NCBI GenBank assembly: GCA_963837585.1
Contig: CAWINX010000003.1
Span: 372,001 to 436,000 of the forward strand
Source: CAWINX01 sp963837585
GTDB lineage: Bacteria > Actinomycetota > Thermoleophilia > Solirubrobacterales > 70-9
DNA length: 64,000 nt
Direction of reading: 5' to 3'
Positions 36,184-43,808 of the stretch are shown here, piece by piece (within the stretch, counting starts at the first letter, position 1; each line of letters opens with the position of its first letter). The notes under the pieces were generated by a model. The model made no database searches. It was not told the DNA's origin and worked only from the letters and a program-made list of their open reading frames with translations. Both the position numbers and the translations under genes were made by a program.

Positions 36184-36345
36184 TCACGACTGGCGCTCCC
36201 GCTTCGGGAATGGGATCAGGATCGCGGCGATGAAGACGGCGATCATCAACAGGATGACGATCACGTTCGCCACCGACATCTGGAAAAAATGCCAGTGAAC
36301 GTAGTGCGCCGGGTTACTCAGGTCGAATAGCGCCGCCAGTGCCAC
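36184..36345 (-). CDS. 53-aa single-pass membrane protein linked to cytochrome b
   Basis: GTG at 36345, TGA at 36184-36186. N-terminal LFDLSNPAHYVHWHFFQMSV, one helix (NVIVILLMIAVFIAAILIPF), short basic end PKRERQS. Rich in aromatics and His just before the membrane. It lies directly upstream of cytochrome b in the same direction, so it is probably an accessory subunit of that complex. TTGACA lies about 30 bp upstream of the start. No known family. Confidence 0.65.
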   Translation of the reverse strand: MALAALFDLSNPAHYVHWHFFQMSVANVIVILLMIAVFIAAILIPFPKRERQS

Positions 36346-36389
36346 TGCAGCGACGCTATACCCGCGATTGAAGGTGTCAATGTGGAGAA

Positions 36390-36596
36390 CTACGGAAAGA
36401 CGGTTTCGCCCGTTTCGTCGTCGACCACTGAGATCGCCACCGCGGGGCAGGCTTCGGCGGCTTCGAGGATCAACTCAAAGGGACCGTTGCCGATCACAAC
36501 CGCGGTGTCGTCGAGCCGGAACACCTCAGGCGCCACCTCCACGCAGTCGCCGTGGGCGCTGCACTCGTTGGGGTCCACCACCGGTATGTAGGTCAT
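36390..36596 (-). CDS. [3Fe-4S] ferredoxin
   Basis: 68 aa. Cluster ligands: NECSAHGDCVEVAPEVF, where the usual second Cys is His (CxxHxxC), and EACPAVAI near the C-terminus, giving the three-Cys pattern of P450-type [3Fe-4S] ferredoxins. ATG 36596 lies in ATGA with the reductase stop, so reductase and ferredoxin are co-translated and form an NAD(P)H electron-transfer pair. The partner oxygenase is not next to it. Confidence 0.88.
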   Translation of the reverse strand: MTYIPVVDPNECSAHGDCVEVAPEVFRLDDTAVVIGNGPFELILEAAEACPAVAISVVDDETGETVFP

Positions 36597-37789
36597 GCCG
36601 CTTCCTCCTCTCGCTTGTCTTTCGTCGGCCAGTGCCCCGCCTCGATTCGCCGCTTCAGCGCCGGGATGGCGCGGGGACGGCCCACCGCGAGGCCGGCGAC
36701 GGGGACGCCGCCGCGGGTGAAGACGGCCTCGAAGTCGCGCTCGCCCGGGTCGCCATCGACCGTGACTGCATCGGCGTGGTGGGCGTGCCCCACGTACTGG
36801 ATGCGCAGCCCGTACTGGTCGCTCCAGAAGCTGGGCAGCGGCGGCGTGCCGGGGTACTCGCCGAGCATCGCGCGGGCGACCGCGGCGCCCTGCCAGGCCG
36901 CGGCGTCCCAGTGCTCGGTGCGGGCGTGGGCGCCGAAGCGGGGATCGAAGGGAACCGAGGCGTCGCCCGCCGCGAAGACACCCGGCAGGGCGGTGCGGCC
37001 GGAGCTGTCGACGCGGACGCCGGCCTCGTCGAGGCCGCTGCCGTTCAGCCACCCGGTGGCGGGCGCGGTGCCGACTCCGACCACCACCGCGTCGCAGGCA
37101 ACCCGCCGGTCGTCGGCGAGGACCAACTCCTCGACCCTGCCGTCGCCGCGGGCGCCCTCGAGCATCGTCGCAGTCATCACCCGCACGCCCTCGTCGAGGT
37201 GAAGGCCCGCGAACCACCCCCCGATCTCCTCGCCGAGGATCGGCGCCAGCGGCGTCTCCAGCGCTTCGATCATCGTCACCTCGACCCCGAGCCGCCGCGC
37301 CGTGGCGGCGACCTCCTGGCCGATGAAGCCGGCGCCGACGATCGCCAGGCGGGCGCCGGGAGCGAGCTCCTCGCGCAGCCGCCGCGCGTCGGCGAGGGTG
37401 CGCAGGTAGTGGACGTTCTCGTAGCCCTCCAGGAAGGGCAGCCGCCGCGCCGCGCCACCGGTCGCGATCAGCAGTTGCTCGTAGGACAGCTCGGCGCCGG
37501 AGTCGAGAGTCACGGTGCCGGCGCTCGGGTCGAGGCGCTCGGCGCGTGCGTCGAGCGCCAGCTCGACCTCCATCTCCTCATACCACCAGGTCGGTCGGTA
37601 GGCGAGCGACTCCTCCTCCGCTGTCCCCGCCAACAGCTCCTTGGAGAGCGGCGGGCGGTCGTATGGAGGGTCGGGCTCGGCGCAGACGATCCGCACCGAG
37701 CCTTCGTAGCCACGGCGGCGCAGCGTTTCGGCGCAGCGCTGCGCCGCGAGGCCGCCGCCGACGATCAGGATTCCGTTGTCTTTCATCAT
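36593..37789 (-). CDS. FAD-dependent ferredoxin reductase (BphA4-like)
   Basis: About 398 aa. FAD-binding ILIVGGGLAAQRCAETLRRR; NAD-binding RLAIVGAGFIGQEVAATARR; second FAD site LPGVFAAGDASVPFD; C-terminal reductase domain with TEHWDAAAWQGAAVARAML and FWSDQYGLRIQYVG. It transfers electrons from NAD(P)H to the adjacent [3Fe-4S] ferredoxin. Its start overlaps the stop of the ferric-reductase-like gene upstream, so it is part of a five-gene minus-strand run from 39437 down to 36390. Confidence 0.92.
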   Translation of the reverse strand: MMKDNGILIVGGGLAAQRCAETLRRRGYEGSVRIVCAEPDPPYDRPPLSKELLAGTAEEESLAYRPTWWYEEMEVELALDARAERLDPSAGTVTLDSGAELSYEQLLIATGGAARRLPFLEGYENVHYLRTLADARRLREELAPGARLAIVGAGFIGQEVAATARRLGVEVTMIEALETPLAPILGEEIGGWFAGLHLDEGVRVMTATMLEGARGDGRVEELVLADDRRVACDAVVVGVGTAPATGWLNGSGLDEAGVRVDSSGRTALPGVFAAGDASVPFDPRFGAHARTEHWDAAAWQGAAVARAMLGEYPGTPPLPSFWSDQYGLRIQYVGHAHHADAVTVDGDPGERDFEAVFTRGGVPVAGLAVGRPRAIPALKRRIEAGHWPTKDKREEEAA

Positions 37790-38451
37790 GCCTCCTCGAG
37801 GACTGGGGATCGGGAAATCGGGGCCCCGCGCTGGTGGGCGGGGAGTGGGCTTGGGCGACCGCGGGCGCCTTCATGCGCCCGGTCCTTCGAGCGTGCGCGC
37901 TTGGCGCCGCCCGAGAAGACGCGGTAGACGAACAGGCCGCCGATCACCGGCGCCGTCATCAGCACCCACCAGCGGAACCAGATCGCCGAGGCGTCGGTGC
38001 CGGCGCCGAAGGCGTGGACCAGGCCGAGCAGGTAGACGAGGATCGTCGCCCTGTGGGCCTTGCGCCAGAGGCGCGCGCCGATTCGCTTGCGGGCGTAGAA
38101 GCTGAGCCCGAGCAGCACCGCCAGGTAGCCGCCGACGACGCCGAGCCCCGTCCACAGCGGGCGGAAGCCCATCGTGAAGGGGACGGCGACGCCGGCGACG
38201 CCGGGGTTGAGCCAGGGGTCGCCAAGCAGGGTGATGCCGTGTACGGCGATCGCGACGATCCCGGCCAGCGCCGTGTGCTCGTGGATCGCCAGCAGCTTGC
38301 GGGAGAGCCCGGGGCGGCGCATCACCTTGCCGGCCATCGCCAGGCCGAGGCCGACCGAGATCGTCACCAGGACGAGGGCGACCAGGCCGGAGGCGCGGCT
38401 GGCAAGCCACCAGCCGTGGGTCTGCAGCGTCGTCGAGGCGGCGGCGTTCAC
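37786..38451 (-). CDS. Ferric-reductase-like transmembrane protein (copy 2)
   Basis: About 221 aa, six helices with the two His pairs LAIHEHTALAGIVAIAVHGI and KAHRATILVYLLGLVHAFGA expected for two b hemes. Paralogue of the protein at 33926-34495, sharing the STTLQTHGWWLASRASG-type start and GITLLGDPW loop. ATGA overlaps join it to the reductase downstream and to apbE upstream, which suggests electrons go from the reductase or quinol to a flavinylated extracytoplasmic partner. Confidence 0.82.
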   Translation of the reverse strand: MNAAASTTLQTHGWWLASRASGLVALVLVTISVGLGLAMAGKVMRRPGLSRKLLAIHEHTALAGIVAIAVHGITLLGDPWLNPGVAGVAVPFTMGFRPLWTGLGVVGGYLAVLLGLSFYARKRIGARLWRKAHRATILVYLLGLVHAFGAGTDASAIWFRWWVLMTAPVIGGLFVYRVFSGGAKRARSKDRAHEGARGRPSPLPAHQRGAPISRSPVLEEA

Positions 38452-39437
38452 GTGTTCGCTCCCTGGGGGGCCGGGGGCTCGGGAAGGCGGATGCGGGGCC
38501 GGGCGCTGAGCGGCCCGACCGTCTCGACCCGGCCGCCGTCGTGGACCAGCAGGCCGCCGCGCTCGGAGAGAACCTCGCGGCCGCCTTCGGGGCCGGAGAG
38601 CAGCGCCGCCTTGGCGAAGGTCTCCGCCTCCACGGCGGTGTCGCCGAGGGCGGTGGCGCCGATCAGTCCGGTCCAGGCGGGCTCGCCGGTGGAGGGGTCG
38701 ATCAGGTGGTGGGCGTAGCGGCCGTCGGCGCCCCGCCAGACCCGCACGTTGAGGCCCGAGGTGGCGACGGCGCCGGAGCCGAGCCGCAGCACGTGGGCGC
38801 GCTCCCCCGTCAGCGGGTGCTCGACGAAGACCTCGTAGGGCTGGACCAGGGCGTCCGGCCCGCCGATCCGGATGTCGCCGCCGCAGTCGACGATGAAGCG
38901 CGAGTAGCCGCGCAGTTGCGCGGCGATCAGGTCGGCGGCAAGCCCCTTGCCGGCGCCGCCGGTGTCGAAGCGGACGCCCGGGGGGCGGGCGATCGTCCCC
39001 GCCGCGTCGTCGACCTCGAAGAGCTTCCAGCTCGCCGCGGGGTTGGGGTCTGCGGAGCGGCGTGGCGGCGCCTCGGCGAGCGCGGCGCCGAGCGGGGCGC
39101 CCGGCACTCCGGCGCGGGAGGCGACGTAGCCGGCCGACTCGATCTCACCGACCAGGGTCGGGTCGACCAGGCCGCCGCTGCGCTGCGCCGCCGCGAGGCC
39201 GGCCTTGACCGCGTCGCGCAGCAACTCCGAGGCGGGGACGCGCTCGCGCGGGTCCTCGTTCAGCGCGCAGAGCTCGCTGTCGGGCTTGAAGCGCGACAGG
39301 GCCGCGTCGAAATCGACCACGAACTGCCTGGCCCGCTCGGCTGCCGCCGGCGCCGGGGCCATCCCCGGCCCCGGCTCGCCGATCAGCAGCCGCACATGGG
39401 AGCCCATCGCATCGAAGATGACGTCGTGCTCGCCCAT
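38448..39437 (-). CDS. apbE: FAD:protein FMN transferase (ApbE)
   Basis: About 329 aa. ApbE attaches FMN covalently to Thr or Ser of extracytoplasmic redox proteins. Signature regions: FDAMGSHVRLLIGEP, FDAALSRFKPDSELCALNED, VRFDTGGAGKGLAADLIAAQ (the conserved GG-GKG FAD/Mg site), FIVDCGGDIRIGG, HHLIDPSTGEPAW and ATALGDTAVEAETFAKAALL. ATG 39437 directly precedes the conserved core. No FMN-binding-domain target is in the window; the small proteins beside it are possible targets. Confidence 0.9.
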   Translation of the reverse strand: MGEHDVIFDAMGSHVRLLIGEPGPGMAPAPAAAERARQFVVDFDAALSRFKPDSELCALNEDPRERVPASELLRDAVKAGLAAAQRSGGLVDPTLVGEIESAGYVASRAGVPGAPLGAALAEAPPRRSADPNPAASWKLFEVDDAAGTIARPPGVRFDTGGAGKGLAADLIAAQLRGYSRFIVDCGGDIRIGGPDALVQPYEVFVEHPLTGERAHVLRLGSGAVATSGLNVRVWRGADGRYAHHLIDPSTGEPAWTGLIGATALGDTAVEAETFAKAALLSGPEGGREVLSERGGLLVHDGGRVETVGPLSARPRIRLPEPPAPQGANT

Positions 39438-39439
39438 GG

Positions 39440-39715
39440 TCAGGATGCGCTGGTGGTGACGGGGGCGGCGCCCGACGAGGAGTAGGAGCCGACGGCGCCA
39501 CCGCTGCTGGTCACGGTCGCGCGACCGGGGGTCGGGACGATCGTGGTGACGACGCGCCGCTTCACCACCTTCTTGACCAGAACCGGCCTTGCGGCTGGAG
39601 TCGTCGCCGCGCTGAACTGGTAGGTGAGGAAGGCAAAGGTGATCGCGAACAGGGCGATCGAGCTCCAAACCACCAGGGCCGGGCCGGGCCTGCGGGTGCG
39701 GGCGCGCTCAGTCAT
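39440..39715 (-). CDS. Small membrane-anchored protein ending APVTTSAS
   Basis: 91 aa. Basic N-terminus (MTERARTRRPGPA), one helix (LVVWSSIALFAITFAFLTYQ), then an extracytoplasmic Ser/Thr/Val-rich tail (RRVVTTIVPTPGRATVTSSG) ending SSGAAPVTTSAS. The stop is 2 bp before the apbE start. The tail shares its PVxT-S motif with four other small proteins nearby. SSGA is faintly like the ApbE target motif but the Asp is missing. Confidence 0.65.
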   Translation of the reverse strand: MTERARTRRPGPALVVWSSIALFAITFAFLTYQFSAATTPAARPVLVKKVVKRRVVTTIVPTPGRATVTSSGGAVGSYSSSGAAPVTTSAS

Positions 39716-40250
39716 CGTGCCCCCCGCCCTCGTGCTCGCCGCCGCCTCCACCACCGGCTCCGCCGCCGCTGGTGTGGGTCACCACCGGGGCGCTGCCACC
39801 GCCGGAGCCGCCCGAGCTGCCGCTGGTGTGGGTCACCACCGGGCTGCTGTGGCCGCCGCCGGAGCCGCCGTGGGAGCCGCTGCTGTGGGTCACCACCGGG
39901 GCCGAATGTGAGCCCGCGGTCCCTGCCGAGCCGCTGGAAGACGTGGTCACCGGAGCCGACGAGTAGCCCGAGGACGAGCCGGTCGAGGAGGAGCCGGTGG
40001 TCGCGCTGCCGTAGGAGCCCCCGGATCCGGAGCTGCCCGCGTAGGCGCCGCCGGCCCCGGTTACGACCGGGTGCTTCGGCTTGACGTGTTTGGTGATGCG
40101 GATGGTCCGCCGGATCACCTTGGTGCGGATCAGCGGTTTGTCGGCGAGCGTCGAGGACTTCTGGCCCCCGGCGCTGAGGGCGAGGCCGGTGAGGCCGCCC
40201 AGGCCGACGATCGTGGCTGCTGCTGCGACTCGGGACTTGGAGTTCTTCAC
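39708..40250 (-). CDS. Secreted Ser/Gly-rich repeat protein
   Basis: About 180 aa. GTG 40250 follows AGGAGG (9-nt spacing). A signal peptide (RVAAAATIVGLGGLTGLALS) leads to a basic segment (RTKVIRRTIRITKHVKPKHP) and then repeats of SAPVVTHTSG joined by Gly/Ser linkers, four to five copies, ending in a Gly/His/acidic tail (GGGGEHEGGGHDD) that could bind metal. The N-terminus is clearly related to the protein at 43378-43641. It overlaps the next gene by 8 bp. Function unknown. Confidence 0.7.
   Translation of the reverse strand: MKNSKSRVAAAATIVGLGGLTGLALSAGGQKSSTLADKPLIRTKVIRRTIRITKHVKPKHPVVTGAGGAYAGSSGSGGSYGSATTGSSSTGSSSGYSSAPVTTSSSGSAGTAGSHSAPVVTHSSGSHGGSGGGHSSPVVTHTSGSSGGSGGGSAPVVTHTSGGGAGGGGGGEHEGGGHDD
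39772..39900 (+). repeat. Tandem 54-57 bp coding repeats
   Basis: GTGTGGGTCACCACCGGG recurs at about 39772, 39826 and 39883 (the third slightly altered), a period of 54 then 57 bp. On the minus strand each unit encodes a PVVTH(T/S)SG block plus a Gly/Ser linker in the repeat protein. Such arrays can change copy number between strains. Confidence 0.7.
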
Positions 40251-40389
40251 GACTGCATACCTCCTGGCTCGATTGCCCTTGCCAGTCTGGGGCGGAGGTG
40301 TCCAAGCGCTTCCCAGGCACGGGTAAAGGAACGGCAAAACCTCGAAGCGGCCCGCCGGAGGCGAAGAAGGGCGGCGCTACAGTGGACCC

Positions 40390-41115
40390 ATGGCGGTCCA
40401 GTCGGCGCCGAGCGGGCGGATCCTCGTCGTCGAGGACGAGGACTCGATCTCCCAACCCTTCGCGGAGGCCCTGCGGCGGGCGGGGTTCGAGCCGCTGGTG
40501 ACGCGGACCGCCGCCGGCGCCTTGGAGCTGGCGAGCGAAGTCGAGCCGGACCTGGTGATGCTCGACCTCACCCTCCCCGACGGCGACGGCCGCGACGTCT
40601 GCCGCGAACTGCGCCGTCACTCCGACGTGCCGATCGTGATGCTGACCGCGCGCGGCACCGAGATGGACCGGATCGTCGGCCTCGAGCTCGGCGCCGACGA
40701 CTACGTGGTCAAGCCGTTCAGCGCTCGCGAGGTGATCTCGCGGATTCGCGCGGTGCTGCGGCGCAGCGCTCCGCGCGACGGGGACGCCGCCGACCAGGGG
40801 CCGATCCGGGTTGGCGAGCTCGAGCTCGACCCGGCGGCGCGGCTGGCGCGGCTGGGGGATGCGGAGCTCGACCTCTCCCGCAAGGAGTTCGACCTGCTTG
40901 CCGAGCTGATGCGCAACGCGGGCCGGGTGGTGACGCGGGAGGATCTGATGGCGAAGGTCTGGGACGTCAACTGGTTCGGCTCGACCAAGACCCTCGACGT
41001 CCACATCGGCTGGCTGCGGCGCAAGCTCGGCGACGATCCCAATCACCCTACGTTCATCGAGACGGTGCGGGGAGTCGGCTTCCGCTTCGCCGCGCCGGAG
41101 GTTGAGGAGCCGTAA
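40390..41115 (+). CDS. OmpR-family response regulator
   Basis: About 241 aa. Receiver: ILVVEDEDSISQPF (acidic pocket), LVMLDLTLPDGDG (phospho-acceptor Asp), VIMLTARGTEMDR (Thr) and DDYVVKPFSAREV (Lys). C-terminal winged helix: LDLSRKEFDLLAELMRNAGR and VDVHIGWLRRKLG-like pattern (TLDVHIGWLRRKLGDDPNHP). It pairs with the kinase directly downstream. It is divergent from the repeat-protein gene, which is a natural candidate target. Confidence 0.92.
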   Translation: MAVQSAPSGRILVVEDEDSISQPFAEALRRAGFEPLVTRTAAGALELASEVEPDLVMLDLTLPDGDGRDVCRELRRHSDVPIVMLTARGTEMDRIVGLELGADDYVVKPFSAREVISRIRAVLRRSAPRDGDAADQGPIRVGELELDPAARLARLGDAELDLSRKEFDLLAELMRNAGRVVTREDLMAKVWDVNWFGSTKTLDVHIGWLRRKLGDDPNHPTFIETVRGVGFRFAAPEVEEP

Positions 41116-41180
41116 GCCTTCGAGCGACTCTCCTGCTGGCGCTGGCCTACGTCCTGCTGCTGGCGCTGATCGCCCTCGGC

Positions 41181-42497
41181 GTGCCGCTGGCGGTGAGCCT
41201 GCGCGACCGGGTCGACTCCGAGGTGCGCGGGCAGGCCCGCAGCCAGGCCGACGTGGTCGCGGCATCGGCGTCGGAGCTGCTCGAGCCGGCCCGGCGCCCG
41301 GCCCTGCGGCGCCTGGTTCGGCTCTCCGCCGACAGCGTGCGGGGCCGGGTGATCGTGGTCGACCGCCGCGGTCGCCTGCTCGCCGACTCGGCCGGCGCTC
41401 CGGCCGGGAGCGACTACGCGGAAAGGCCCGAGGTCCGCGCCGCCCTGCACGGCCGCGGCGAGCAGATCACCCGCAACAGCAAGACGCTCGGAGCCGACAT
41501 CCTCGCCACCTCGGTGCCGGTGATCAGCGGCGGTCGTCCCGATGGAGCGGTGCGGATCACCCAGAGCGTCGCCGCGGTCCACAAGGCGGTGCGGACCTCG
41601 ATTCTCGACCTTGCCGCCCTGGCCGGCGTGGTCCTCTTGCTGGGCCTTGCCGCGGGGGCGGTGGTGGCCCAGCAGATCGCCAGGCCGATTCGCCGGCTGG
41701 ACCGAGCCGCCCGCGACGTGGCCGGCGGCGACCTCGACTCCAAGGTCGCAATCGAGGGCAGCGCCGAGCAGCGCTCCCTGGCCCGCGCCTTCAACGAGAT
41801 GACCCAGCGGATCAAGCGTCTGCTCCGCGTCCAGCAGGACTTCGTCGCCGACGCCTCCCATCAGCTGCGCACTCCGCTTACCGGGCTGCGCCTGCGGCTG
41901 GAGAGCCTCGGCGACCGAGCCGGGGAGGAGAGCCCGGACGCGGCCGAGCTGGAGGCGGCGATGCGGGAGATCGACCGGCTCTCGCTGATCGTCGACGAGC
42001 TGCTCGTCCTCAGCCGCGCCGGAGAGCACGAGCTTCCCGCTGAGCGGGTTGAGCTCGGGGCCGCCGCGGCCCGGGCGGCGGAGCGCTGGCAGGGCATGGC
42101 GCAGGAGCGATCGATCGGGCTGGAGGTCCGCGATGACGGATCGCCGGCCTTCGCCCGGTGCGCGCCGAACGACCTCGACCGCTCGATCGACGCGCTGCTG
42201 GAGAACGCGCTGCTCTATTCGTCGAAAGGCTCGACGGTGGCGATCGAAGTCAGGCCGGGGGGGATCGAGATCCTCGATCGGGGGCCGGGGTTGGCGCCCG
42301 GTGAGGAAGAGGCGGTCTTCGAGCGTTTCAGCAGGGGCAGCGCCGGAAGGCGCGGTCCTGGCGGCACCGGCCTCGGTCTGCCGATCGCCCGCGAGCTGAC
42401 CCGTCAGTGGGGCGGCGAGGTGACGCTGTCGGGCCGCGACGGCGGTGGGACGCGGGCGTCGATCCGCCTCCCGAATTCGAAGGAGGAGGAGGAGTGA
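41181..42497 (+). CDS. Sensor histidine kinase
   Basis: Two helices, an extracytoplasmic sensor, HAMP (ARPIRRLDRAARDVAGGDLD), the His box VADASHQLRTPLTGLRLRLE and an ATPase domain (DRSIDALLENALLYSSKGST; IEILDRGPGLAPGEE; GPGGTGLGLPIARELTRQWG). The first usual start is GTG 41181, but in-frame coding runs back to about 41112 (SLRATLLLALAYVLLLALIA, the first membrane helix). There the expected GTG that would overlap the regulator stop is GTA, so the true start is unclear. The last codon overlaps the next ATG. Confidence 0.88.
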   Translation: MPLAVSLRDRVDSEVRGQARSQADVVAASASELLEPARRPALRRLVRLSADSVRGRVIVVDRRGRLLADSAGAPAGSDYAERPEVRAALHGRGEQITRNSKTLGADILATSVPVISGGRPDGAVRITQSVAAVHKAVRTSILDLAALAGVVLLLGLAAGAVVAQQIARPIRRLDRAARDVAGGDLDSKVAIEGSAEQRSLARAFNEMTQRIKRLLRVQQDFVADASHQLRTPLTGLRLRLESLGDRAGEESPDAAELEAAMREIDRLSLIVDELLVLSRAGEHELPAERVELGAAAARAAERWQGMAQERSIGLEVRDDGSPAFARCAPNDLDRSIDALLENALLYSSKGSTVAIEVRPGGIEILDRGPGLAPGEEEAVFERFSRGSAGRRGPGGTGLGLPIARELTRQWGGEVTLSGRDGGGTRASIRLPNSKEEEE

Positions 42498-42808
42498 TGA
42501 CATCGACAGCTCGCTGGATCGCCTTGGCGCTGCTCGGAATAGCGATCGCCGCCGGTGTGTCGATCGCCGCCAGCCGTCTTGCCAGCCAGCAGATCGGCCT
42601 TGCTTCGCAGCCGATCTCGGCCGGCGACGCGCTGGTACCGCAGCCGAGCAACTCCCAAAAGAACCCGAAGACGCCGCCCCCGAAGACATCCACGACCCCA
42701 TCGCCACCCACCACCATCCCCGCTTCGCCGACGACGCCGGTGGTTCCAAACCCATCGGGCGGAGGCGAGGGAGACGGTGGTGGGGGCGGGGGCGGCTCGG
42801 ACGACTGA
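42497..42808 (+). CDS. Small exported Pro/Thr/Gly-rich protein
   Basis: 103 aa. ATG shares one base with the kinase stop (TGATG). One N-terminal helix (WIALALLGIAIAAGVSIAAS) anchors or exports a low-complexity domain (PKTPPPKTSTTPSPPTTIPA; SPTTPVVPNPSGGG) ending in Gly and Asp (GGGGGGGSDD). It is likely a cell-envelope protein controlled or sensed by this two-component system. It shares the P-V-V motif style of the other small proteins in the region. Confidence 0.65.
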   Translation: MTSTARWIALALLGIAIAAGVSIAASRLASQQIGLASQPISAGDALVPQPSNSQKNPKTPPPKTSTTPSPPTTIPASPTTPVVPNPSGGGEGDGGGGGGGSDD

Positions 42809-42814
42809 GCCTCC

Positions 42815-43285
42815 TCAGGACGAGACCCCCGCCAGCTCGCGGGGCCGGAAGCCCCGACGATCGCGGCGAAGATGAGCGACGACGTGGACCACGGGAGTCC
42901 GCGTCACCCGCTTAAGCCGGTGCGGGAGGCTCAGTTTGAGCCAGCGCGAGACTCCACGCGGCAGCGTGGAAACGACCACCTCGTCGAAGGCGCTCGCGCG
43001 GAGGGTGTCTTCGACCGCGGCCAGAGGGTCGGGGTCGCCGACGATCGCGGTCTCGACTTCAAGCCCGGACATCTGCATTCGCCGGGCGCCGGCCTTGGCG
43101 CGATCGGCGGCTTCCGGGCCTCCGGCCTTCATGTCGGCCGCCCACGCGAGCCCACGGGGAACGGCGGGGACGAGAAGCGTGAAGCAAACCGGGGACCGAG
43201 CCGCCCGTCGCTGCAGCGCCGCGATCAGGTCGGGCGAGTCCGCGGTGCGGTTCGCCACGACCAGAACCTTTGCCTTGGGAGACAT
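42815..43285 (-). CDS. Universal-stress-protein-like
   Basis: About 156 aa, alpha/beta. KVLVVANRTADSPDLIAAL is the first strand and helix; LEVETAIVGDPDPLAAVEDT and FDEVVVSTLPRGVSRWLKLS then TPVVHVV match the Usp fold. The ATP-binding Gly motif of classic UspA is only weakly kept. Convergent with the small gene at 42497-42808. Role unknown, probably stress-related nucleotide binding. Confidence 0.65.
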   Translation of the reverse strand: MSPKAKVLVVANRTADSPDLIAALQRRAARSPVCFTLLVPAVPRGLAWAADMKAGGPEAADRAKAGARRMQMSGLEVETAIVGDPDPLAAVEDTLRASAFDEVVVSTLPRGVSRWLKLSLPHRLKRVTRTPVVHVVAHLRRDRRGFRPRELAGVSS

Positions 43286-43377
43286 TGCCTCTCCTCTCTT
43301 CGCAGTTGCACCGTCGGTTCAGGGTGCGGCCGTTCCCTAATCGGGGCCTAAGCCCGCGGTGAGAGTTCTCTGAGCCG

Positions 43378-43641
43378 TCAGTCGTCGACCGCGACGCCGC
43401 CGCTGGCGCGCGTCACGATCGGAGCCCGGGCGTTGGCGCTCGAATGCACCGCGATCGGCTGGCTGACCGGTGTCGCGGATGCGCCGCTGGCGCTTGTGAC
43501 GACCGGCGCCGAGCCGCCCCCCGCCGTCTGCTGGGCCGCGACCGGCACGCCCTGGTTGGTGCCCATCGCGACGCCGCCCAGGGCCGCCAGTCCGAGGACT
43601 GTCGTGCTCGCGGCGATCCTTGCTCTTCGCTTGCTGCTCAT
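43378..43641 (-). CDS. Small secreted protein with PVVT-SG motifs
   Basis: 87 aa. ATG 43641 has GGAG 9 nt upstream. Signal-like N-terminus (SSKRRARIAASTTVLGLAAL, then GGVAM) resembles that of the repeat protein at 39708-40250. The mature part holds GGGSAPVVTSASGASATPVS and ARAPIVTRASGG, ending VAVDD. It is a second secreted member of the local motif family. Divergent to the NarL-type regulator gene. Confidence 0.65.
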   Translation of the reverse strand: MSSKRRARIAASTTVLGLAALGGVAMGTNQGVPVAAQQTAGGGSAPVVTSASGASATPVSQPIAVHSSANARAPIVTRASGGVAVDD

Positions 43642-43808
43642 CGATGGCTCCTTCGGAATCGGTCGACCAATTCTGCGCTCGGCCGGGCAATGCGGCGACC
43701 AAGTTCGGGCCAAGAGAAGGTCAAGAACGTCAGAGATTGGGCACCTCGCTCTCAACCTCGCGGGAAAACACGGATGCCGCCCCCCCTGCCCGGGGCTTAG
43801 ATAGATCC

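Noticed and set aside
38448..39437. ApbE target motif (Asp-x-x-Ser-Gly-Ala-Ser/Thr) in the neighbouring small proteins
   Set aside because: SSGAA and ASGAS occur but the conserved Asp is missing, so I mention them only as a hypothesis.
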